Source: Kiritimatiellales bacterium (GTDB lineage Bacteria > Verrucomicrobiota > Kiritimatiellia > Kiritimatiellales > Pontiellaceae). Taken from it: a stretch of 10,427 bases of DNA. Location of the stretch: positions 1 to 10,427 of the forward strand of contig JAUUYK010000016.1 of the NCBI GenBank assembly GCA_030588285.1. The letters run 5' to 3'. The notes under the pieces are model-generated. The model did no database searches. It worked only from the letters and a program-made list of their open reading frames with translations, and had not been told where the DNA came from. Positions 1 through 5,890 of this stretch are shown here, one piece after another. A program made the translations under genes and the position numbers. Numbering within the stretch: position 1 is the first letter of the stretch; each line of letters starts with the position of its first letter.

Positions 1-15
1 AAATGGAGATGTGAA

Positions 16-885
16 ATGGAAACTAACGAGGTGGTAGAGGCGGCAAACTCCGGGAATTTATCTATTCCAATTAGTTCAGATATTGTTGATATAGTTGAGG
101 TTACAGGGTTGGAAATTGGATTAAAGGTTGTCGCGGCATTGGCCATTTTTATTGTTGGAATGTGGGCCGTTAAGATGTTCGGCAAAGTGATCGTTAAGAT
201 GATGGAGCGTAAAGGGGTTGATCAAACGCTGGTCTCGTTTGTCTCGACGCTTGCTCTGGTGGCAATGAAGGGCGTTGTTATTATCGCCGCATTGGAAATG
301 CTGAATGTGAAAACGGCATCGTTGATTGCGTTGCTCGGTGCGGCCGGTTTGGCGGTGGGCTTGGCGTTGCAGGGATCGTTGTCGAATTTTGCATCGGGCG
401 TTTTATTGATTATCTTCAAACCGTTCGGTGTTGGCGATGTAGTTGAAGCGGGCGGGGTGAAGGGGTTTGTTCGTGATATCGGAATTTTCACAACGCATGT
501 GGATACCTATGATAATAGAAAAACGATTGTGCCGAATGCGAAGCTGATGTCGGACAACATCACGAACTATTCTGCAAACAGCACGCGCCGAGTCGATTTG
601 GTGGTTGGCATTAGTTATCAGGACGATATTGATAAGGCGCGCCGCGCGATTGAAGATGTTCTTAAAGGATTTCCCGAAATTTTGGAGCTTCCATCGGCCG
701 ATATTTTGGTTTCTGAAATGGCGGACAGCAGCGTCAACTTTGTGGTTCGTCCGTGGTGTAAACCGGCCGATTATTTCCCGATTTATTTTGGAGTAACGGA
801 GGGGATTAAGAAAAAGTTTGATGCCGAAGGCATCTGCATTCCCTTCCCGCAGCGCGATGTACATCTCTACGAACATAAGTCATAA
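16..885 (+). CDS. mscS: MscS-type small-conductance mechanosensitive channel
   Basis: This inner-membrane channel opens under membrane tension to release solutes during hypo-osmotic shock. The 289-residue product is almost the same length as E. coli MscS (286). A short polar N-terminus leads into TM1 (about 34-55) and TM2 (about 71-95). The pore-lining TM3 (about 101-134) carries the diagnostic Gly/Ala-rich stretch LLGAAGLAVGLALQGSLSN. The beta domain follows, with GGVKGFV and IVPNAKLMSDNITNYS, and then the alpha/beta cytoplasmic vestibule ending in IPFPQRDVHLY. These match MscS closely from memory. The ATG at 16 has a GGAG ribosome binding site seven bases upstream. The Nudix gene starts 14 bases downstream on the same strand, so the two are probably co-transcribed. 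The promoter lies outside the window. No defects are seen. Confidence 0.96.
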   Translation: METNEVVEAANSGNLSIPISSDIVDIVEVTGLEIGLKVVAALAIFIVGMWAVKMFGKVIVKMMERKGVDQTLVSFVSTLALVAMKGVVIIAALEMLNVKTASLIALLGAAGLAVGLALQGSLSNFASGVLLIIFKPFGVGDVVEAGGVKGFVRDIGIFTTHVDTYDNRKTIVPNAKLMSDNITNYSANSTRRVDLVVGISYQDDIDKARRAIEDVLKGFPEILELPSADILVSEMADSSVNFVVRPWCKPADYFPIYFGVTEGIKKKFDAEGICIPFPQRDVHLYEHKS

Positions 886-899
886 GCGGAGCATTTTGC

Positions 900-1394
900 A
901 TGTTTAAAACGGTACAGGACGTCGATTGGGAAAACTGGGTTCCGGTTATTCGGGCCACGCTGCTCTTTGTGATTAAGGATGGAAAAATCCTATTGATCCA
1001 TAAAAAACGCGGTTTTGGGATGGGTAAGATCAATGGTCCCGGCGGAAAGTTGGAATCGGGCGAAACCCCATTCGCCTGCGCCGTTCGGGAAACCCAGGAA
1101 GAGTTGTGTATTACCCCGACGGGAATCAATTTTGTTGGGGAGCTTCGGTTTCAGTTTTCGGATGGAAATTCGATCCACGGCTATGTGTATTCGGCGAGTG
1201 GGTATAAAGGAACGCCGACCGAAACCGATGAGGCTGATCCGGTTTGGTTTTCGGTCGATGAAATTCCGTTTGATCGCATGTGGGAAGACGATTCCACCTG
1301 GTTCCCGCACCTGCTAGACGGTCAGCCTTTTTCTGCGCGTTACATTTTTGACGACGATCGTATGCTCGATGCGGTGATTGATCTGCGTCCTTAA
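900..1394 (+). CDS. Nudix hydrolase, MTH1/MutT-like (probable oxidised purine nucleotide diphosphatase)
   Basis: The protein probably hydrolyses oxidised purine dNTPs such as 8-oxo-dGTP to the monophosphate, cleaning the nucleotide pool. The Nudix box spans residues 49-71 (GKLESGE, seven residues, then RETQEELCI). The metal-binding REXXEE glutamates are intact, but the usual Gly near its end is Cys70. Two stretches resemble human MTH1 rather than E. coli MutT. GFGMGKINGPGGK resembles the MTH1 segment GFGAGRWNGFGGK. The segment at 127-136 (MWEDDSTWFP) keeps the Trp and Asp-Asp pair that MTH1 uses for base recognition. The length (164) is close to MTH1 (156). The ATG at 900 follows a GGAG about eight bases upstream. 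The family call is firm; substrate specificity is inferred from the MTH1 resemblance and could be another modified nucleotide. Confidence 0.9.
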   Translation: MFKTVQDVDWENWVPVIRATLLFVIKDGKILLIHKKRGFGMGKINGPGGKLESGETPFACAVRETQEELCITPTGINFVGELRFQFSDGNSIHGYVYSASGYKGTPTETDEADPVWFSVDEIPFDRMWEDDSTWFPHLLDGQPFSARYIFDDDRMLDAVIDLRP

Positions 1395-1408
1395 ATTGGT
1401 TTTGGCAC

Positions 1409-1452
1409 AAAAAAAACCAGCGGTTGGAACGCCATGTTCCATCCGTTGGCTG
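1409..1452 (-). terminator. Rho-independent terminator of the cold-shock gene
   Basis: Read on the - strand, an imperfect stem of about 16 pairs (arms 1436-1451 and 1415-1430, about two mismatches and one G-U pair) closes on a five-base loop at 1431-1435. It is followed by a run of eight U (eight A at 1409-1416 on the + strand). It starts about 25 bases after the stop codon of the cold-shock gene. On the + strand no T-run follows the hairpin, so it would be at best a weak terminator for the convergent Nudix gene. Confidence 0.9.
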
Positions 1453-1474
1453 TGTTGACTGGAGACCGGTGGGC

Positions 1475-1690
1475 TTAGTCGGCGGGGGTAACGTTGATGG
1501 CTTGCGGACCTTTTGCTCCGCTTTCCACGTTGAAGTTAACGCGTTGCTCTTCGAGGAGGACGCGCCGGCCTTCCATGTTGATGGCGGTGAAGTGTACGAA
1601 TACATCCTCTCCTTTTTCGCGGGAAATAAATCCGAACCCTTTTTCATCGTTGAACCACTTTACGGTGCCGGTTTCGATCTGATCTGACAT
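1475..1690 (-). CDS. Cold-shock domain protein (CspA family)
   Basis: This is a small single-stranded nucleic-acid-binding protein, typically an RNA chaperone that melts mRNA structure and often acts as a transcription antiterminator. The 71-residue product is one complete cold-shock domain. It has the N-terminal [15 protein letters not shown] segment with RNP1 (KGFGFI), RNP2 (DVFVHF), and the family's C-terminal [16 protein letters not shown]. The ATG at 1690 has an AGGAG ribosome binding site (1696-1700 on the complementary strand) five bases upstream. The gene runs opposite to both neighbours and has its own terminator. The roughly 375-base gap to the divergent operon leaves room for a long 5' leader, as in cspA. 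Whether it is cold-induced or constitutive cannot be told from the sequence, so no specific csp letter is assigned. Confidence 0.97.
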   Translation of the reverse strand: MSDQIETGTVKWFNDEKGFGFISREKGEDVFVHFTAINMEGRRVLLEEQRVNFNVESGAKGPQAINVTPAD

Positions 1691-1705
1691 AACTACTCCT
1701 GAAAC

Positions 1706-1721
1706 GGGCCGTTCTTGGCCC
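1706..1721 (-). promoter_or_regulatory. Leader hairpin next to the cold-shock gene ribosome binding site
   Basis: On the - strand, GGGCC, a six-base loop AAGAAC and GGCCC form a perfect five-pair GC stem. It ends five bases before the AGGAG ribosome binding site of the cold-shock gene. A stem here could affect ribosome access or mRNA stability. The structure is seen; its function is inferred. Confidence 0.4.
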
Positions 1722-1939
1722 TTATTTTACAGATGGACTGCTTTTGAATCTCCCGAGAGGAGAAACGGCTTCCAATTCGATGTGAAAAGTTAAAGATGCG
1801 GGTGGAAAATTGCGAGAACGGATTAAAATTATTTATAAATTAAACTCCAGCTTTATTTGTCGTATTTTTAGCGGTATAAAGAACGGAGTTAGCGGAGCGT
1901 AAAAAGGATAAAAAGAAGGAATATATTGGGTGCCTAAAT
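1722..1939. other. AT-rich divergent intergenic stretch without a recognised gene
   Basis: No convincing open reading frame, tRNA or repeat family is seen here. The stretch is AT-rich, especially 1821-1875, which is where a promoter for the leftward cold-shock gene would be expected; I could not identify convincing -35 and -10 hexamers. A TAGCGG hexamer occurs twice (1869-1874 and 1890-1895), 21 bases apart, about two helical turns. Its significance is unknown. Confidence 0.5.
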
Positions 1940-1981
1940 TAAATCGGTATTTAAATACCAATTTAGATTGAATTTAAATTC
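1940..1981. promoter_or_regulatory. Tandem palindromes with shared ATTTAAAT core (candidate operators)
   Basis: The first is a perfect 14-base palindrome, GGTATTTAAATACC at 1946-1959. It extends to a 26-base inverted repeat (1940-1965) with a single mismatched pair. The second is a perfect 12-base palindrome, GAATTTAAATTC at 1970-1981. Both contain ATTTAAAT and their centres are 23 bases apart, about two helical turns. The second overlaps the predicted -35 element of the respiratory operon. This is the layout expected for a dimeric regulator binding two sites. No FNR-type TTGAT-N4-ATCAA box is seen here. Confidence 0.5.
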
Positions 1982-1995
1982 GGGCGGTGTAATAA
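1968..1995 (+). promoter_or_regulatory. Probable sigma70-type promoter of the respiratory operon
   Basis: TTGAAT (1968-1973) and TAATAA (1990-1995) are separated by 16 bases, each close to the sigma70 consensus. Transcription would begin near 2002, giving a leader of about 60 bases before the GTG at 2066. The -35 lies inside the second palindrome. The -10 runs into a small inverted repeat (AATAAG at 1991-1996 and CTTATT at 2002-2007). Promoter consensus outside Proteobacteria is uncertain, so this is a candidate only. Confidence 0.45.
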
Positions 1996-2052
1996 GTTCG
2001 CCTTATTCAAGACGTGATTAAACCGACTTGTTTTGTGGGATATAAACTTTTC

Positions 2053-2059
2053 AGGGAGG
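2053..2059 (+). promoter_or_regulatory. Ribosome binding site fixing the GTG start at 2066
   Basis: AGGGAGG lies six bases before the GTG at 2066. The in-frame TTG 33 bases further upstream has no comparable site, so GTG is preferred. Confidence 0.8.
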
Positions 2060-2065
2060 CAGACC

Positions 2066-3853
2066 GTGGCACAGGAAAAAATTAAGGTTGAGTTGCCGAA
2101 CGACGACTATTACGAATCTGAGGTGGCCTGTCGCAATTCCTGCCCGGTTTCTACCGATGCCCGGGGCTATTTAATGGCCACGGTGGCGGGGAAATATAAA
2201 GAGGCTTATGCCATTTCCCGCGCAACCAACCCTTTTGCCTCGATCTGCGGGAAGATTTGTGGCGCGCCATGCGAAAAAGGGTGCCGGCGTTCTGATGTGG
2301 ATGAAGCCGTTGTTATTCGTAATATCAAAGGCTATTTAACTGATAAGTACGGCCCCGAAGCAGGCGATCGTGAAACACCACTCTCTTATTCCATTGCTCC
2401 GGGGGCACTTAAACCAGAGTTGAACGGGAAGTCGGTTGGTATTGTTGGCGGCGGTTGCGCGGGATATACCTGCGCCCATGACCTCGCTCGTCTCGGTTAC
2501 AGCGTCACCCTTTATGAGCGCTGGGAAAAGTCCGGCGGTCAACTGGTGCAGGGGGTTCCAATTAACCGGTTGTCCCGCAAGGTTGTGGCAGACGAACTGG
2601 CTTCGATTGAACTTTTTGAGAATATCACGGTTAAAAACGGGGTAGATGTGGGTAATGACATCACCTTTGAAGCATTAGAAAAACAACACGAGGCCCTTTT
2701 TATTGGCGTGGGGCTTGCGGTGGGTAAAAATATTCCACTCCCCAATTCGGATCATAAAGATGTGCATCTCGGCCTTGCGTTCCTTTTTGATTTTAATATG
2801 CGTGAAGCATGGGACCTCACACCAACCCGCGCCATTGTGATTGGCGGGGGGGATGTGGCTTTTGATGTGGCGCGTTCGGCGTTGCGGTCCGGTTCGCCGG
2901 AAGTGCAATTGGCCTGTTTGGAGCGGGAACATCTCGGAGAAATGACGGGATCGGTTGATGAGCGTGAAGGGGGCCGCCGAGAAGGCGTTGTTATTAATGA
3001 TGGCTGGGGCCCTTCAGAAATTGTGGTTGAAGACGGAAAAATTAAAGGACTGATCGTTAAGAAGGTAAAACGCGTGTTCGACGAAGAGGGCCGTTTTTCT
3101 CCTGAAACAGAAGAGGAAGGGCGTTTAATCGAAGGCGATGCGGTCTTTATGGCGGTCGGGCAGGGCTCCGATCTTGCGTTCCTCGAAAACTCGGGCGTTG
3201 AAATAAATGCCCGAGGTGGCATTGAAATTAAGGATCAAAACACACTGGTTACCAGTAAACCCCATGTCTTTGCCGGTGGCGATATTGCCCACGGCCCTAA
3301 ACTTTTTATCGATGCCGTGGCGTCGGGGAGTAAAGCGGCGCAGGGTATTCATGCCTATCTTTCTGGCGATACCCCCCTTTCATTGAAACGTAAACTGACG
3401 TTTACCGAACTTCCTGACTATGGGCGTGGCTCGGGGTATGTGGATGAAGATCGTGAAGAACGTGAAGAGCTTCCGGTTGATCCGGCGAAGGACCCTCATT
3501 TTAATACCACGGTGGAATATTCTGACCAGGATGCCAAAGAGCAGGCTGGCCGTTGTCTGGAATGCCATATTCACCCGACGTTTGAAGGGGATATTTGTAT
3601 TCTCTGCGGCGGATGCGTTGATGTTTGTCCATCGTTTTGCTTGTCGATGAAAACGGTGGATCGCGTGGACGGCGGCGAAGAGCTGAAGGTTTTGGCCGAA
3701 ATGGAATTTGGAAGCATGGAGGTGGCGGAGGCCGAAGGTTCGGTCATGCTTTTTGATCCGCTCAAGTGTATTCGTTGCGGTATGTGTGCGCAGAAGTGCC
3801 CAACCGGCGCTTGCAAAATGACTGAAAATAATTTTGAGGATTGCTTCGCGTAA
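2066..3853 (+). CDS. GltD-like FAD/NAD(P) oxidoreductase with C-terminal ferredoxin domain
   Basis: This is a cytoplasmic iron-sulphur flavoprotein of the glutamate synthase small-subunit type, probably moving electrons between NAD(P)H, FAD and Fe-S clusters. Residues 20-95 form the GltD/dihydropyrimidine dehydrogenase N-terminal cluster domain, with cysteines 22, 26, 61, 65, 69 and 73. The FAD motif GIVGGGCAG is at 125-133, the NAD(P) motif GGGDVAFDVAR at 260-270, and the second FAD contact VFAGGDI at 401-407. After a linker come two classic 4Fe-4S motifs, C511/C514/C517/C521 and C568/C571/C574/C578, plus C497 and C500. The Arg pair that usually follows the nucleotide motif in NADPH-using relatives is Leu-Glu here (LACLERE, 282-288), so NADH may be the substrate. 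GltD itself lacks the C-terminal ferredoxin. With no glutamate synthase large subunit nearby and a Rieske/cytochrome b set downstream, a respiratory role is inferred. The strong ribosome binding site favours GTG (595 residues). Confidence 0.9.
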   Translation: MAQEKIKVELPNDDYYESEVACRNSCPVSTDARGYLMATVAGKYKEAYAISRATNPFASICGKICGAPCEKGCRRSDVDEAVVIRNIKGYLTDKYGPEAGDRETPLSYSIAPGALKPELNGKSVGIVGGGCAGYTCAHDLARLGYSVTLYERWEKSGGQLVQGVPINRLSRKVVADELASIELFENITVKNGVDVGNDITFEALEKQHEALFIGVGLAVGKNIPLPNSDHKDVHLGLAFLFDFNMREAWDLTPTRAIVIGGGDVAFDVARSALRSGSPEVQLACLEREHLGEMTGSVDEREGGRREGVVINDGWGPSEIVVEDGKIKGLIVKKVKRVFDEEGRFSPETEEEGRLIEGDAVFMAVGQGSDLAFLENSGVEINARGGIEIKDQNTLVTSKPHVFAGGDIAHGPKLFIDAVASGSKAAQGIHAYLSGDTPLSLKRKLTFTELPDYGRGSGYVDEDREEREELPVDPAKDPHFNTTVEYSDQDAKEQAGRCLECHIHPTFEGDICILCGGCVDVCPSFCLSMKTVDRVDGGEELKVLAEMEFGSMEVAEAEGSVMLFDPLKCIRCGMCAQKCPTGACKMTENNFEDCFA

Positions 3854-3862
3854 TTAAAAATC

Positions 3863-4042
3863 ATGGTGGCTCTAACAATTATTCTATTAATCACGACGAC
3901 GCTCTTGGGTGGAATCTTTTTTTGGATGTTCCGATGGGCGGTGAAGGATGGTCAGTTTGACGATCCAGAAGAAGCGAAATATGTAATTTTTCGAGAAGAG
4001 GAAGCGCCCCGGAAGGGTGCGGTTGATGGAGGAAATAAATAA
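3863..4042 (+). CDS. ccoS: CcoS-like cbb3 oxidase assembly protein
   Basis: This 59-residue membrane protein was found by translating the gap. One N-terminal TM helix (about 3-23) is followed by [21 protein letters not shown]. That is the CcoS signature: a TM helix, then W-A-V/I-x-x-G-Q-F-D-D and a downstream aromatic/hydrophobic strand. CcoS is needed for cofactor insertion into the catalytic subunit of cbb3 oxidases. The gene lies 9 bases after the oxidoreductase, and its TAA overlaps the ATG of the Rieske gene (TAATG). A GGAGG inside its last codons serves the Rieske gene, so the two are translationally coupled. Its own ribosome binding site is weak. It usually sits with ccoGHI, so its position ahead of the Rieske gene, six genes before ccoG, is unusual. 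Confidence 0.85.
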   Translation: MVALTIILLITTTLLGGIFFWMFRWAVKDGQFDDPEEAKYVIFREEEAPRKGAVDGGNK

Positions 4043-4515
4043 TGGCTAAGAAAGAAAATGACGGATCAAGCCGTCGCGAGTTGCTCACTTTAGGGTCGGC
4101 ATTTGGTTTGATGGGGCTGGCGGCAGCAGGAACCGGCGGCGCGCTGTTTAAATATATGTTTCCGGTGGTTTCCTACGGAACTCCGCAAAAATTTCTCGTA
4201 CCGATTGGAGATCTTCCAGATGTTGGAGATGAACTTATTTTCGAAGATATGAAGGTGGTTCTTCGCCGTCAGAGCGAAACAGAAGTGGCGGCCATTTCGT
4301 TGGTTTGCACGCATTTGGGCTGCACCGTGAATCGGGTGGAAACCGGATTTCAGTGTCCATGCCATGGTTCGCAATATGATACCGACGGTCTGGTGGTGGG
4401 TGGGCCGGCCCCAAAAACACTGCCTTGGCTGGATATTAAAATGGTTCCGGGCGGAAAACTTGAAATTGATACCGCCACCTCGTTGCCTGAAAACACATTT
4501 TTTGCTGTAGCTTAA
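4042..4515 (+). CDS. Rieske iron-sulphur protein of a bc/b6f-type complex
   Basis: This is the high-potential 2Fe-2S subunit that takes the first electron from quinol at the outer (Qo) site and passes it to a c-type haem. The 157-residue protein begins with a twin-arginine signal-anchor (SRRELL, Arg11-Arg12, then a hydrophobic helix about 14-36), so it is likely exported folded by Tat and stays anchored. The cluster motifs are CTHLGC (C89, H91, C94) and CPCHGS (C105, C107, H108). They give two Cys and two His ligands plus the C94-C107 disulphide typical of respiratory Rieske proteins. GPAP follows at the conserved proline loop. The start ATG overlaps the ccoS stop. Cytochrome b follows after 33 bases. 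All key residues are present. Confidence 0.96.
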   Translation: MAKKENDGSSRRELLTLGSAFGLMGLAAAGTGGALFKYMFPVVSYGTPQKFLVPIGDLPDVGDELIFEDMKVVLRRQSETEVAAISLVCTHLGCTVNRVETGFQCPCHGSQYDTDGLVVGGPAPKTLPWLDIKMVPGGKLEIDTATSLPENTFFAVA

Positions 4516-4548
4516 CGATTTATACCTATCCAGATTAGAGGATTACGA

Positions 4549-5889
4549 ATGAAAGAATTAATAGAGATGGCTAAGGGATACGGACTAAAGGTCTATTACT
4601 CGATCTTCCGTCACCGCTTTGATAACACGGGGCTAACCAAGTCTAAAATTATGTTCAGCAATGTTTTGCTGCACATTCAACCGGTTAAAATTCATAAGCG
4701 ATCGGTTAAATTTAAAACCACAATGGGTTTGGGTTTAATTACATTTTATCTATTTCTGATCCTATCCGTGACCGGGATCTTGCTGATGTTCCACTATGTT
4801 CCTTCAACCGCGATCGGGCCTGATGGGTTGCCGGATGCCTATAGCCGAATGCTCAACTTACGCAGTAATGTGTTCTGGGGAGGCTTTCTTCGTAATATGC
4901 ATCGTTGGTCGGCTCACGCCATGGTGGCTTTTGTTGCCTTGCATATGCTTCGGGTCTATCTCTCGGGTGCGCACCGTGGTGGACGCGAGTTTAACTGGGT
5001 GATCGGCTGTATCCTCGGCCTACTTACTGTTTTTCTTTCGTATACCGGTTATCTCCTTCCTTGGGACCAGCTCGCGTTCTGGGGGGTTAAAGTAGGGACT
5101 GAAATTGCAAAAATTGCTCCGGGTGGTGCACTCATTCGCGGGATTTTACTGGGCGATGGCGATGTTGGATCTGAGGCTTTGATTCGTTTCTATGTTTTAC
5201 ACGTTGCGGTGCTGCCAGCGGTGATGGGCTTTCTGATTGCTATTCATTTTTTCCGGATTCGGAAGGATGGCGGTTTGGCTCGTCCGGCGGATACCTCTAA
5301 GGAAAAACAGATTCCGGACGAAGAGTTTGGCACGGTTAAAAATAATTCGGTCTTTAAATCAGCCCGCAGTTATAAACTAGTTGAAATCGTTAAGGGTAAG
5401 GAACCCAAGGTGAACGAAGAAGTGGACCAGATGATGTTTGCCTGGCCGAAGCTGATTGTTCGCGAGCTGATGGTGCTACTGGCTGTGATGGCCTTTTTAA
5501 GCCTGATCTCGGTATTGTTCGATGCTCCGCTTGAAGGGCCGGCCGATCCGAATCACCCAACCAATCCATCGAAAGCACCGTGGTATTTCCTCGGTCTGCA
5601 GGAGTTGGTTAGTTACCACGGGTTTATTGGCGGGGTTGTCATTCCGGGTATTATGGTGATGGGCGTAATGGTTCTGCCCTATATCGAAATGCTTTTTGAA
5701 TCGTTCTTCAAAACCTTCCGGAAAAATATTCCCGGCGTGTGGTTCGCGAGAGAACGGAATCTTGAAAATGCACTATTTATCTGCCTGTATATTACGATGG
5801 CGGTGCTAATTATTATTGGAGTTTACTTCCGCGGCGAAAACTGGGCAGTTGTTTATCCGTGGGAGCATGTCTCAGGGGGAGGCCACTAG
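4549..5889 (+). CDS. Cytochrome b, single-chain b6f-like type
   Basis: This is the membrane dihaem subunit of the quinol-oxidising complex, carrying both quinone sites. The 446-residue chain fuses a b6-like four-helix part to a subunit-IV-like three-helix part. Haem ligands are H118 and H132 in helix B (spacing HX13H) and H218 and H233 in helix D. The HX14H spacing of the second pair is the b6f type. GYLLPWDQLAFWG marks the cd loop of the Qo site. The ef-loop motif, normally PEWY, reads APWY at 343-346 (in KAPWYFLGLQELV), so the usual catalytic Glu position is Pro. The last helix is followed by a polar YPWEHV tail. A GAGG precedes the ATG at 4549. The TAG is one base before the next gene. The family is certain; the quinone used (perhaps menaquinone) is not determined. 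Confidence 0.96.
   Translation: MKELIEMAKGYGLKVYYSIFRHRFDNTGLTKSKIMFSNVLLHIQPVKIHKRSVKFKTTMGLGLITFYLFLILSVTGILLMFHYVPSTAIGPDGLPDAYSRMLNLRSNVFWGGFLRNMHRWSAHAMVAFVALHMLRVYLSGAHRGGREFNWVIGCILGLLTVFLSYTGYLLPWDQLAFWGVKVGTEIAKIAPGGALIRGILLGDGDVGSEALIRFYVLHVAVLPAVMGFLIAIHFFRIRKDGGLARPADTSKEKQIPDEEFGTVKNNSVFKSARSYKLVEIVKGKEPKVNEEVDQMMFAWPKLIVRELMVLLAVMAFLSLISVLFDAPLEGPADPNHPTNPSKAPWYFLGLQELVSYHGFIGGVVIPGIMVMGVMVLPYIEMLFESFFKTFRKNIPGVWFARERNLENALFICLYITMAVLIIIGVYFRGENWAVVYPWEHVSGGGH
5875..5882 (+). promoter_or_regulatory. Ribosome binding site fixing the heptahaem cytochrome start
   Basis: GGGGGAGG, inside the end of the cytochrome b gene, lies eight bases before the ATG at 5891. The same frame is open upstream to 5816, but that would overlap cytochrome b by 74 bases and has no such site. 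Confidence 0.8.
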
Positions 5890-5890
5890 C

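Noticed and set aside
403..876. Open frame of 157 codons on the - strand inside the mscS gene
   Set aside because: It lies wholly antisense to a clear MscS gene, with no ribosome binding site or recognisable domain.
1417..1460. Terminator for the Nudix gene on the + strand
   Set aside because: The hairpin is there, but no T-run follows it on the + strand; the U-run lies on the cold-shock gene side only.
1126..1647. Open frame of 173 codons on the - strand across the Nudix/cold-shock gap
   Set aside because: It overlaps the 3' half of the Nudix gene, the terminator hairpin and most of the cold-shock gene in another frame. The translation is low-complexity and rich in Lys, Pro and Thr with no family resemblance.
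2033..2065. TTG start upstream of the oxidoreductase
   Set aside because: It adds eleven residues with no family resemblance and would overlap the strong AGGGAGG ribosome binding site that serves the GTG at 2066.
2066..3853. Annotating the first operon gene as glutamate synthase small subunit
   Set aside because: There is no large-subunit gene nearby, and the added C-terminal two-cluster ferredoxin domain and the respiratory context do not fit GltD.
5816..5890. Extended start for the heptahaem cytochrome inside cytochrome b
   Set aside because: It would put a polar extension before the signal anchor and overlap cytochrome b by 74 bases, while the ATG at 5891 has an excellent ribosome binding site.
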